The notes below the pieces were generated by a model. The model was not told where the DNA came from. It saw nothing but the letters and a program-made list of their open reading frames with translations, and ran no database searches. Source: Epiperipatus broadwayi (lineage: Eukaryota; Onychophora; Udeonychophora; Euonychophora; Peripatidae). Taken from it: a stretch of 64,000 bases of DNA. Numbering within the stretch: position 1 is the first letter of the stretch; every line of letters begins with the position of its first letter. The stretch is from the NCBI GenBank assembly GCA_028023455.1, contig JAQFVV010012394.1, forward strand, positions 20,600,353 to 20,664,352. Direction: 5' to 3'. Of this stretch, positions 12,654-23,079 are shown one piece after another. The translations under genes were made by a program, and so were the position numbers.

Positions 12654-12995
12654 TCTTAACATTATGGCTTTATTTAAGATTTAACTAACCTAGCATGAAT
12701 GATAGCTCATTAACAAATACTTTAACTAATAATATAGATCTCGTATTAATAAAACATATTAAAAATATTATATGATTCCCGAGCTGAAATCTATTACTCG
12801 ATATGATTTACTGTTATGATGTTAAATTCGCAGAAGAGGGTAGCTCGACCGTGAATTATATAAAAATAAAAAAAAAACATCAGCTCGGAAACCACGTAGG
12901 CATGAAATATAATCTTAACGAATATAATAAAATTGGATACCCAAGTAGAATAAAGATAGATTAATTTATGAGGTTCATTTTTAAAATAGTATTAT
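12654..12995. repeat. Dispersed repeat A, copy 2
   Basis: Matches 7-344 almost base for base. It is followed after a short linker (12996-13028) by repeat B2, a junction absent from copy 1. This shows that A and B can occur apart or were separated by rearrangement. Confidence 0.85.
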
Positions 12996-13028
12996 TACAG
13001 AAAATAGATTTAATTTTAGGATTACAAT

Positions 13029-14122
13029 AGTAGAAATTAAAATGAAATTAATCTTAGAAATATAGAGTTCAATTAGAGTTCCAAAACGAATTTTAATCTT
13101 GGGTATCATGTTACCTTTAGTTCATTTAAGTTTGCACACTGTTTGGAGAGCCCGAGTTTCCTGGTTCAACAGCAGTTACATTTAGGAGAAGATTTATTCG
13201 ACAGAAGTAGCAGATTTTTAGGTTTATCACATTTTGTGGGATTCTAATATTGTATAGCCATCAGTCTGGAGGAGCATAGCATGTTGCCTACTCTTGGCAC
13301 ATTGCTAGATATGAAATTTGGATCGCGAGAAATATAAAAAGCAGCATAATTAGAATTAACATTTCTGGTTCTAACTTTTCATTGATCAAAAAAAAACAAT
13401 CAGTTGTGGCTTTTTATTCTCTTTTTCCTTATCTCTGGATCCATCGAGCAATATGTCATCCATGCAGCTGTCTCTTGGGTCTGTGCCATACATCCCTTTA
13501 GGTCATGGATGCAATAGTCATACAGGTTGGAATTTCAATCTGATCACTTTTACATTTTACCTTTTACATGACGTAATTTATAAAAGTTATTTTTAACAAA
13601 CCTTTTTCTTTGTTTCTGTACGTTTTAAAATACCTTTTTAGCTCTGTCATCTTTTTCCCCCTCCCACTATGACTTGCCTTTAATTAGCAGGGGAATTTTA
13701 AAAGAATCTTTATTTTAAATTGAGAATTATTTATTTTTATAATTTAAGTATTACCTGGACCTGACCTAAATAATAATATGTTTACGTTTTAAAAATATAA
13801 TTATTGATTTTTTTTATATAATTTAAAATATTATTTAAACCTATCAGAATAATTAATAGGATTATTTAAATTTATACAACTTACGCATGGCAATTTAATA
13901 ATACCTTGCAATGCGTTATTTTAAAATAAGCTTATCGGAGTATGTGCGCATATATAACATTTAATTATTTATTTAAACACTTTACAGATATTGTATATTA
14001 TTACGCATTAATCCGATATTCAAGGTCAGAATCCATGTAAACCCATACAAAAAGGGGCGAGAGGTAGAATGATGACAGAACTAAGGTGAAACTAAGATTT
14101 GAATACAAATCTTACAGTTTCA
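13029..14122. repeat. Repeat B, copy 2 (about 1.09 kb)
   Basis: Direct repeat of 9766-10853 with scattered substitutions and indels, ending at the same CTTACAGTTTCA. The few differences suggest that B1 and B2 arose from one event or are young insertions of the same element. Confidence 0.85.
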
Positions 14123-14994
14123 ATACATATAGATGGTCCAATTGTAATGGCATATTTTATAATATTTAAAAAACTAAATTAAAGATCGTTCAAAAGACAC
14201 AATTTAGTTTTTTTAGTTAATATGATTTATTATTGGAAACGTACAATGTAAGTTATTTTTGTTTCATAGTTATCTATTTAATTTAGTTAAAGTTGAAATA
14301 GGAAAGAATGTAAGTGCATACAGATTGTTTACCTTGATAAATAAAAGAAAGACATTACATTAATTAAACATGGCAGAAATATTTTATAAAGAAAGAACTT
14401 TGTAGCTAAGAACTAATAAAGAATGTACAAGATTATCAACTTGTATTTTTAATAAAACAAAAGATAAAAGTCTATGTGCAGAAGTTTAAAAACTTACCCA
14501 AGGCTAAAAAGGGGCAGAAAAACTTCAAACTAGGCCTTGTGTCTTTCCTTAGCTAGCAGTTTCCATGGGTCTGTGATAAAAAAGTCCTATCCTGGACTAC
14601 TCATATTCAGAAGTACTACTATTTTATATGCTGAATCAAGTCATCATGCAGGAGTAGAACCAAAAGGCTTTCAAATCTAGCCTTAGAATGGACTAAGAAC
14701 ATACAAGATGCTGACAGAGATTAAACTCAAAGGCTATGAGCTTATTCATCTCGAGAAATACATGTATGCTACCATAATCTATTCTTACCAGTAAGATTAT
14801 TCATATCCAATTTGTGACTAAATTAAGTGTCTGCAAACTGTAAATATGAAGCTTTCAATACCAAAATAGTCATTAACTATTTTATTATTTAAGGAACTTT
14901 CTAGAAGAAACTTAAGAGATCTATAACAAAAACCTTTAATTATTTGATTAATTGTATTATCTGGATGAGTGGATATTTTCTTTCTAGTTTTAAA
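14123..14994. other. Unannotated spacer
   Basis: No gene or known element recognised. The segment at about 14490-14780 is less A+T-rich than its surroundings but shows no useful frame. Confidence 0.5.
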
Positions 14995-15556
14995 CCACTA
15001 AACATCATCATTTCTTATGCTTGCTCATAACTGTTGTTAAAACAGGAAAAATTCTCCATACATTAGCATCACTCAGTGCAAGCAAGAGTAATCAATGATG
15101 CCAGAAGGCTTGTGCATAAAATCCCAATCTAGTGCATACTCATGCAATACCTCCAGACTAGTTTCTAACTTAAGGAGCACTGCACCTAGATCTTAAGATC
15201 TAATGCAACACTCTAGAAGCAACCTTTTATTTTTACTTAACTACAAAACTATGAGTTTAAAATTTAAAACACAATAATATTTTCAATCCAAGCTCAGTAG
15301 CTCATATAGTCATACAGGTCTGAACTCATTTCAGTACCCATACATTTTGGTGTCTTTGGTTTTTTAATAACCATAGCCATGCTATTCTATTAGGTAGTAT
15401 TGGTTAAACTACTAAAATTCACATGATCACTATTTTTTGGAATATTGGATGAGTAGGCATTAGATAGGGATTTTATGCACAAGCCTTCTAGCATCCATTG
15501 ATTACTCTGGCTTGCACTGAGTGGCACTACTGTATGGAGAGTTTTGCCTGTTTTCT
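14995..15556. mobile_element. Foldback element family F2, copy 1
   Basis: A long imperfect palindrome. The left arm (about 15050-15200) begins TTCTCCATACATTAGCATCA and the right arm (about 15440-15550) is its reverse complement, ending in GTATGGAGAGTTTTGCCTG. Outside the arm, the left side carries CATCATTTCTTATGCTTGCT, also found inverted outside the right arm of copies 2 and 4. Five copies occur in this window and none encodes protein. It is best described as a foldback or MITE-like non-autonomous DNA element. Confidence 0.75.
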
Positions 15557-15845
15557 TTCCAGCTTATTAATAATTCTTTTCTAAATATTTTAATTTGTAT
15601 TAATAAAATATTTACTTTTAATATTAACTTTTCATCATACATTATTAATGTCAGTTTATTACATTATGTAATATGCTTATGCTCGGAGGGGAAATTTCAT
15701 AAAAGAAATCTTATTTATATAACATTAATTAAGTGACTACAAAATTTAATTCCTGATCTTTTAATTATATGTTTCATAGGTTTTGATGTGCTTCACACAG
15801 AATCAATGAGTCTAATGACTCTGGCACCCTCTAAATAAATTAAAA
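15557..15845. other. Unannotated spacer
   Basis: A+T-rich. The 71-codon frame at 15521-15736 overlaps the foldback arm and is Ile/Phe/Asn-rich, so it is taken as chance. Confidence 0.5.
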
Positions 15846-16039
15846 ACTGATTCTGCCCACAATTTAAAATCGTAACTAATATTAGGTCCATTAATCAGGA
15901 AAAATAATTACTTCTTGAAACATCCAGACTCTTAAATGATTGGAAAATATTTTCTTTTCATAGTTTGATTAACCTGCACTTATAGTGTATAAAATAAAGG
16001 CCTAATTAAACCAAAAACATTACTATATTTATATCAAAT

Positions 16040-16838
16040 CAGACTTTCAAGCTCCCCACAGCTATCTACTCCATGTTATATAACCGATAGGCATGACTTT
16101 TACATATGAAAAAGATAAATGATCTCCAATATACATATATTTCATGCAAAGTCAGCACGGTCCACATCACCATCTATCACTTCTATATACTATCAGTGCT
16201 CAGTTTATATTAAAATTGCAAATCTTCAAACTTTAATGGCCAAGCTTCACTCTTCTGCACCCTTCAATTCTTCAGCCATCCATATCATTGAAAATTTGAG
16301 AATGGATTAATATATATACCAGCCCTCATCAGTTGGTTCAGATCATTATCTCCCACACATGTATACAATCAGTACTCAGTTTATATTAAGATAGCAAAGC
16401 TTCAAACTTTAATGGCCAAGCTTCACTCTTCTGCACCCTCCAATTCTTCAGCCATCCACATCATTGAAAATTTGAGAATGGATCCCTCAAAGCCCTTGTT
16501 GTTGTATATTTAAATGGACATATTAAAGTTCTATATGTAAGGGGTCAGAGTGACTTAAGGTCAACATGGGAATGACAGTGTGTTTTAACCTTAGATTTTC
16601 ACTGGTATGGGCTAAAGAGTTGGAGAGTGGGGAAGATTGAAGCTTGGCCATTAAAGTTTGAAGAAACTGAGCACTGATTGTATATATGTATGGGAGATGA
16701 TGATCTGGACCAACTGATGAGTGCTGGTTCAGCGTGAAACACACATATTAAAGATCATCTATCTTTTTTCATATGTAGGATTCATGTGTATCAATTGTAT
16801 AAAAAGGAGTGAATAGCAAGTCTGAATTCAAATCCTGT
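16040..16838. mobile_element. Foldback element family P, copy 1 (long arms)
   Basis: The left half (16040-16500) and right half (about 16600-16838) are inverted relatives. The same phrases appear as reverse complements, for example AATGGCCAAGCTTCA and GAAGCTTGGCCATT, or CATATGAAAAAGATAAATGA and its inverse. The left half itself contains a partial direct duplication (about 16225-16310 and 16395-16480). The outer tip reads inward from GATTTGAAC..., whose inverse GTTCAAATCC resembles a tRNA B box. The open frames here (16119-16310, 16523-16744) are translations of the palindrome and not genes. Confidence 0.75.
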
Positions 16839-16898
16839 TTACATTGTTTAGTATAGATAATATACATGTATTTAATTATTATATATTCAGCCTATATT

Positions 16899-17300
16899 CT
16901 GCTCTTCTGTACATTTAAATGGACATTTTAAGGTTCTATATGTAAGGGGTCAGAGTGATTTAAGGTTAACCTGGGTATGATAATAATAATGGCATCAACA
17001 AGGACTTTGAGGGTCCCACCCTCAGATATTCAATGATAAAGATGGCTGAAAAGTTGGAGGGTAGAGAAGATTGAAGTTTGCCCATTAAAGTTCAAAGATT
17101 TTCTATATTAATATAAACTTAGCAGTGATTGTATATATGTGTGGGAGATGGTGATCTGGACCAATTGATCAGTGCAGGTTCAGTATGAAATATGTATATT
17201 GGAGATCATTTATCTTTTTCATATGTAGGGGTCATGTTTATCAGGAATGGATAGCTATGGATCCTCCTATTTACATTAAATTAGTATAGATAATATACAT
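16899..17300. mobile_element. Family P, single right arm
   Basis: This repeats the right half of the neighbouring copy from ATTTAAATGGACATTTTAAG (about 16914) through the AAAGATTGAAG-type middle to the tip near 17265. It then continues into the shared external tail (TTAGTATAGATAATATACAT, about 17280). It is a half element in direct orientation next to a full palindrome, as expected from unequal recombination or a partial duplication. It ends in a (TA)n stretch at about 17317-17331. Confidence 0.7.
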
Positions 17301-17577
17301 GTATTTAAATATTATATATATATATATATAAGAATTAAGATGTTGGAAATGATATTACGATTTTAAATTGTGGACAGAATCAAAGTGGATATTGTTTATC
17401 ATTGTAAACTCCCACACGACCGAGGCAACATCACTACCTACTCTAATCCTTGCTTGATGATTCCTTTTTTTGTTGGCACCCGCTGTGTTCTTCCGTCCGG
17501 GGATTACATGATGTTCTGCGACGATAATTTCTAACACCCATACACGTACGCTTTATTTATTTTATACATAGATTCGA

Positions 17578-17601
17578 ATCGAATCCCAGTAATAGGCGCC
17601 A
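17578..17601 (-). promoter_or_regulatory. Candidate retroelement primer-binding site
   Basis: On the minus strand TGGCGCCTATTACTGGGATT begins at 17601. The plus-strand complement, GAATCCCAGTAATAGGCGCCA, reads like the 3' end of a tRNA (T-arm, acceptor stem, CCA). This is what a primer-binding site of an LTR retroelement on the minus strand would show. It lies on the same strand as, and downstream of, the integrase and LTR candidates at 18.3-20.1 kb, so it may follow a long LTR. A chance tRNA fragment is possible. Confidence 0.3.
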
Positions 17602-17820
17602 GGAGAACTTTTAGAAGAGTCCGCCACGTATGTGCATAAGCCCACTCAATTATATCACAAAACATGCCCGTGCCTCGCTCCAGTCGGAAACATGAAACGA
17701 ACACAGCCACAATTACCCTTCACACTACCTCCGTTATTATAATCATAGAAGGGCCCGCCCTACATCCCACAGAACAAATTAATCCAACTTAACTTTAGTC
17801 TAAAAAGCATCATGACATAA

Positions 17821-17915
17821 GCATAAAATCAATAAAATCCCACCCCCAAAATATCAACTGCATTCAGCATAAAATCAATAAAATCCCACCCCCAAAATAT
17901 CAACTGCATTCATTT
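17821..17915. repeat. 47-bp tandem duplication
   Basis: GCATAAAATCAATAAAATCC followed by CACCCCCAAAATATCAACTG occurs at about 17821 and again at 17868. The two copies are virtually identical. Confidence 0.85.
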
Positions 17916-18283
17916 CCATACAAACAAACTTACGCTAAAGCATTCATTCCGATATATATAAATTTATGTTGAAACTCCAAGCAATTAAATAACAAAAAAA
18001 AATTAGCTACATAAATATTTATTTAATCTGTTTAATAATGATTAACGCAGGTATGTGATCGGCAAGCCGAGACAATTAACGGTAAACTTCAAATTACTTT
18101 GCACATATTATTTCAGACTGTTGATCAGTCGGCAAATTTATTAGGTAAAAAAATTCTCGAACTGTTCATAAATGATTAATACTAATTATACTGTTTTAGA
18201 TTAATGTCTTTCTAATAGTTCTGGATATAAAAGTTATTTCTTTAAGTGCACAATTGAATATAACAAATTTTACGATAGCTACC

Positions 18284-19288
18284 TGTGAAATGTAGAACGA
18301 CTGTAATGGGATCCTGAGTGAAGCTTATTCTTTAATGAGGTATTCCGGCGATTTGCGCGGTCTCCAATCGAGCGTGGTCCTAATATGAGGTTCTCCGGTG
18401 GTATGAGCATCTTGACAGCAATCAGCTGGACTGGACGCGGAGGTCCGGTGGTCAAGCCGCGAATTCTATATTCAGCAACGCATGGCAGTTAGATTCATAA
18501 CGTCTAATAAAAATCAAATCTCTTAATAATTTCTCAAAAGAAGAGCACAAACTGTTTCTGAAAACGCTGTTCGGCCTTTTTGATCTTTGCCTTCACACCC
18601 TCACACCTTGAATTTTTCTCCTCCAATCAATCCCATGCGCCTGTGAGTCCCTTTATTTGATAAGTCCATCGCGTGTCAGCTCAACTCCGAGATTTCTGGG
18701 ATTGTTGACATTAGTTTGGAATTTAACCGTTTTTCTTAGGTATTGTTTCTCTGGGGACAGAAATCTGAGTCGTACAATAGCGGTGTACACTTTCTCACAC
18801 CTCTGTTTCTAATTTTGGCTTGTTTTATCTCGGCGTACCAGCACATATCCTGCCTATTGTTTCAATTTCTACTTTTACATTTACTAATTACGTTTGTACA
18901 AATTAATCTTAGATTGCTCGGAATTTCAGAACATATTGCTAATTAATTTAAATTATTTTATAAAAGTTAAACTTGCATTCAATCATTCTTCTTTAATTGA
19001 TCAAAAATAAATAACAAAAAACTACAACGACGGATTATAGATTTATTCTTAGCGCACACACACAAAATAATAAAATAACAACAATTTTTACTCTTTTTTT
19101 CAATAAATCTGACAGGTCCTCTTATATAGCTGCGATCGGCTTTTAGAAACGACTGTTCTTCGCTTATTATTAAAGCAAGACCGCTTTTATAAAAGTTTTG
19201 TCCCTGTCAGTTATTTCGTCAATTGATTATAGTTGAATATACCCCCATACGCCTGGGTTTGAATACCATGTAACGCTATTCCGTTACA
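18284..19288 (-). repeat. Candidate 3' LTR of a gypsy-type element
   Basis: Directly after the integrase stop, the minus strand reads TGTAACGGAATAGCGTTACA, starting at 19288. About 155 bases on there is a TATA-like CTATATAAGAGG (near 19120-19131), the usual position of a core promoter in U3. The segment is more complex and G+C-richer than its surroundings. The far end is uncertain: TTTCACA at 18284 would give TG...CA ends and a length of about 1.0 kb, but the LTR could instead run to the candidate primer-binding site at 17601. No second LTR is in the window. The frame at 18743-18946 is not considered coding. Confidence 0.45.
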
Positions 19289-19290
19289 AT

Positions 19291-20063
19291 TTATTTATTA
19301 TTAATTTTCTTTTTACCCCGCTCCTCTCCCGTACGATGAGGGGTTTGAACTTCGTTCACTAATTTCAAGGCCCGGGCATTATACGTCCCAATCCTTCGGG
19401 TCCCTTCATACAATATGAAAGCATTGTTCCCATATACATGCCCTATGACGTAAGGTCCCTCATATAAGGGTTGGAATTTTTTGTAGATGCCCTGTTCTGG
19501 CCGGCTTACAGGATTCGTCCGCACCATGACTCTGTCCCCTTCTCTGAATATTCCTATCACAGCTCCCTGCCTCTTTTTTCGGACTTGGCTCATTTTCTGC
19601 AGCTGCTGCTTGGCTTCTTGGGCATCCCTTGCTCGATTGATTCTCTCCCTTTGAGGCCAGGGTCCTTGGGCATATGGGTATGGTCTCATTCTCCCAAAGT
19701 GAAGACGGTAGGGTTCAAAACCAGTCGACTCATTCCGGGTTTCGTTTATCATGCTCACAACCCGGGGTGTTTCCTTTACCCACGCCTTATGGTTCCCATG
19801 CACGTATATTCTGAAAAGCCGCCCCAGTTCCCTCATCATTCGCTCGCAGGGATTGGCTTGAGGATTCCTAATAGACGTGAGGGCATGCTTAATATTATTT
19901 CTTTTTACCCACTGAGCCCATTCCTTGGATACGAATGGAGTTCCATTATCTGACAGGATTCTTCTTGGCTTTCCTACTTCCTTAAACTGTCGGTCTTCCA
20001 GGGCTCGAATCGCCTGTCTTGCGTTTGCCTGACTGATCGGAAAAGCTGATACTAATTTATGTA
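19291..20063 (-). CDS. Gypsy-type integrase, C-terminal fragment, uninterrupted
   Basis: About 257 codons are open on the minus strand, extending upstream of the first internal Met (19839) to near 20063. The N-terminal part carries the second catalytic Asp in ILSDNGTPFVSKEW. The catalytic Glu is in NPCERMMREL. Next comes the conserved TGFEPYRLHFGR region. The C-terminal SH3-like domain begins at FREGDRVMVR and includes YEGPYVIGHVYG. The zinc-binding N-terminus and the first catalytic Asp are missing, because the frame ends upstream at a poly(A/T) tract. The family inserts retroelement cDNA into host chromosomes. Absence of stops suggests a fairly recent insertion. The open frame on the opposite strand (19471-19953) is only its mirror. 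Confidence 0.9.
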
Positions 20064-20084
20064 GCTAAAAAAAAAAAAAAAAAA
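20064..20084. repeat. Homopolymer tract at the 5' break of the integrase fragment
   Basis: A run of about 18 A (plus strand) begins exactly where the integrase homology stops. It marks the truncation point and may be a tail from an adjoining insertion or a filler at the break. Confidence 0.6.
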
Positions 20085-21557
20085 TGAATGATAAATACAA
20101 GTTTCCTTTTACATTTTGAGAATACGGATTATGGTTTATTAGATTTTACTTAAGTTCAAAGTTCATGTTTTGAAAGTCCTACGATTACGATAGATTGCAA
20201 TAATAGATTAAATGTTACAGCAAATTTTATGATTTATTTACACAAGTGTGAGTTAGTTAACTATGAGATTGCCTTTAAGAGTTTACGAATTGAGTGAATG
20301 AAACATAATATAAAAATAAATTATTTACCTAGGATTTGATTTTGACTTCCGCTGCTTCGAGTGAGACGAGGATTTGAACGTGGGAGATGGCTTTCATGAT
20401 GAAGTGATTTATTTATTTAAAGTGAGCAAGCAGGTCTGGACGATGTTGGTATTTCTCGGAACATATTATTAGGTTGGAGCATTAATTTCACGTGGAGATG
20501 TTATTGGATTTCCATAGCTTCGGAGATATTCGGTGGCGGAGCGTCGATCAATCACTGAAGGGTTTTCTAGCCCCTCATGACAATCGACGCTCTCAGGATT
20601 AATTTCATAATGATCATCTTGGCTTTGGATACGGCGAACTGAAAGACTATTATTCTATGTCACGCTATATTCTAAACACATTAAGTGAGGAACTCTTTCA
20701 GCCACGATATCAACAATGATAACAGCAACCAGAAAAAAATAACAACGACAGCAATAATAATAACAACAGAAAAGAAAAAGCAAGCAAGAGCAAGCAAGAC
20801 CCTTGAATAGATTTCGTTTGGTATTTATAAGATGTAATCCTTATCTTAGGATCCAATCTCCCCCCAGAGTTCCATCTTTTTTAAGAGTTGTCGTTCAGGT
20901 CCGTGTTTGACGTAATGTTCACTCAATCCTTTGTGCTTAAGGCAATTTTTGGTCTTGGCAATCTCATGTTGCAATCTCTGTTAACCAACTTTATACATTC
21001 ATACTTTGAGTGCATGCGTGTGTGCGAGTCTTACAAGAACAATACAATCTACATTAATTTTAGAAGTCGAGCATTTAATCTTTTCTCAAATCTTTTCTAT
21101 GAGTTTTACCTTTGCTAAAATTATAATTTACAATAAACATTTTAAATATCCCGTGGCGTGTACAAATGGAAATTAACTTTGAATATTTATTAGAGCATAT
21201 TATATTTTCCTTTATTTTATTATTTTAGAGAATGTTATATTATTAATTTTATGTGAAAGCCTTAACTATTTAATTCGACAATTATTATCTGTATTTTATA
21301 AATGTAGTTTATAAATGGGAAGAAAACTATTGAAGGTTATAAATATAATGTTACGAGTATTTTATACTGCTTGAGTGTGTGTGTGTTTGTTTACATCGAC
21401 TTGTCTTGTTATAATACATATACCGACTTTGTCTCGGTATATCATATATACTAAATACTGGAAATAAAATAAGAGTGATATGTGCAATATGGACTTTGAA
21501 CACCAATGAGCTTTATCAGGCTCTTCAATAATACAAAAGATAAGTAGAAAATTAGAT
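20085..21557. other. Unannotated region with a structured hairpin
   Basis: No gene recognised. A strong hairpin lies at 20539-20592 (listed separately). CA/AG-rich simple sequence runs from about 20715 to 20800. The frame at 20888-21118 is Phe/Leu-rich and unlike any known protein. Confidence 0.5.
20539..20592. other. Two-step hairpin
   Basis: GAGCGTCGAT (20539-20548) pairs perfectly with ATCGACGCTC (20583-20592). Inside it, TGAAGGG pairs with CCCCTCA except for one mismatch, around an 8-base loop. Such a G+C-rich double stem is unusual in this AT-rich background. It could be a structured RNA element, a terminator-like or cruciform site, or a remnant of a mobile-element end. Confidence 0.5.
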
Positions 21558-22250
21558 CAATCTAATATATATGATATGGTGTGTACCCAAAAAGATTTTA
21601 CTTTATGTGAATTTGAGAACGGCATTGATGAAAGATTTACTTATGTACCCAAAACAAAAACTACATTTACAAATATGTTAATATTTTATACATAATCATA
21701 AAAAAAGTATGAACATGGATTGGATTCAGGTATTGTTGAAATAGTTTATGGAGCTAAAAAAGTGATAGTAAAAGAAACAGCAAAGAAATTTGTTTCTGTA
21801 ATAAGAGATCCAATAGTATTAAGATAATTAATACATATATATTAATGTTAACAGTAAAATGTTGTGTTGTTAAACATGAGTTCAAAATAATGAGCTGAAA
21901 CTATACTTGTTTTTGTTTTTTTTAAATAAACATAAAGTACTTACTCTGTTATACTGGTTTTATGAATTTTATATAGTACAATATACATGTCCTTTGAAAT
22001 AGAGTACATGAGAGTATCAATCGCTTTTTTTTCCCCTTGCATGTTTTTTTTTTTTTAAATTAATACGATGGATCATATATACAACTTTTAAGAGCAGCAA
22101 CAACAACAAAAATCAATTTTCTATTCAGAAGATACTTTTAAGAGTTTTGAAAATAAATTCCCAGTGGATATTTGCAAAGATTTTATAAATAAAAGTTTTG
22201 GGTTTAAATCATTAGAGGTTTTACAGAACTTTATGAATCTCTTGGATTGA
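21558..22250 (+). pseudogene. Coding-like relics, unidentified protein(s)
   Basis: Frame 21558-21827 is 89 codons long with only two closely spaced stops (21693 and 21699). It has balanced protein-like composition, with stretches such as DFTLCEFENGIDERFTYVP and VIVKETAKKFVSVIRDP. A second run (about 22089-22250) reads FYSEDTFKSFENKFPVDICK and LEVLQNFMNLLD before a stop. The sequence between them is not open. Both lack the Lys/Asn/Ile monotony of chance frames in this region. I do not recognise a family. Options are a decayed large DNA transposon gene, an integrated DNA-virus gene, or a host retrocopy. No function is assigned. Confidence 0.35.
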
Positions 22251-22885
22251 ATGAACTTAACTGCATTAAAATTTAATAAATATACTATTTATTGCTATTT
22301 AAGAAGAATTATATAAAAACAAAATTTCTAAAAAGAATTTCTATATATATCAAATATTCTAATAACTATGATAATAACTGAAACACACAAGCTTATTATA
22401 TGCCTGTGTTTATATAACTATGATAATAAGTTCTTTTCTAAAATTAGCTCCAACAAGGTAGTTAAGCCTCTGGCATGATTGACTGCGTTTGGACATTATT
22501 CGCATTCTTTTAATACATTTTATCGCATAATCTGGTATTTTTAGAGTGCCCTGCATAATTTAATGCAGAAAAAATAGCGGACTCTGGAAGTCCAAAGTCC
22601 ATGGCTACAATTCAAATACTTCCGGTTCCCGAACTTCTTGTGACCTCCCGAGCAAAAAAAAAAAACCATTCGATTATTTACTTATTTATCGTTTAGAGAT
22701 TCAGAAAACTTGTTTAATTATCTTCAAATTACTCCAATTTTTTTAAAATCAAAGTCGTAATTCAAAATTAATGAGTCAAACAAATATAAAAAAATATCAA
22801 TTTTTATGTATATACTCATTAATTTTTACCCTGCATTTATTTATATAACCATCATTTTCAACCATTATTATTTCTAAAAATAAGC
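22251..22885. other. Unannotated spacer
   Basis: A+T-rich with no recognised gene or element. The less A+T-rich segment around 22560-22650 has no useful frame. Confidence 0.5.
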
Positions 22886-23053
22886 AAAACTCTCCATACC
22901 GTAGTGCCACTCAGTGCAAGCCAGAGTAATCAATGGATGCCAGATGGCTTATGCATAAAATCCCTATCTAGTGCCTTTTATATGGAGAGTTTTGCCTGTT
23001 TTAATAACAGTTGTGAGCAAGCATAAGAAATGATGATCATGAGATGTCTAGTG
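22886..23053. mobile_element. Foldback element family F2, copy 2
   Basis: The left arm (AAAACTCTCCATACC..., with CACTCAGTGCAAGCCAGAGT) runs into CTATCTAGTGCC. Then the sequence jumps directly to the outer end of the right arm (TATGGAGAGTTTTGCCTGTT) and the external GAGCAAGCATAAGAAATGAT. Most of the right arm and centre is deleted. Confidence 0.75.
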
Positions 23054-23079
23054 GTATTATTATTTCTGTGATGAAGTTT

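Larger units (their letters stand above)
15846..17386. repeat. Inverted 38-bp repeats bounding a palindrome cluster
   Basis: TGATTCTGCCCACAATTTAA at about 15848 recurs inverted at about 17348-17386 with only a few differences over some 38 bp. The two copies enclose 1.5 kb that is mostly family P foldback sequence. They could be the ends of one composite element or remnants of an older insertion later filled by foldback copies. No target duplication was identified. Confidence 0.5.

Noticed and set aside
19471-19953. A 160-codon plus-strand frame
   Set aside because: It is antisense to the clear integrase frame on the minus strand, which carries conserved motifs.
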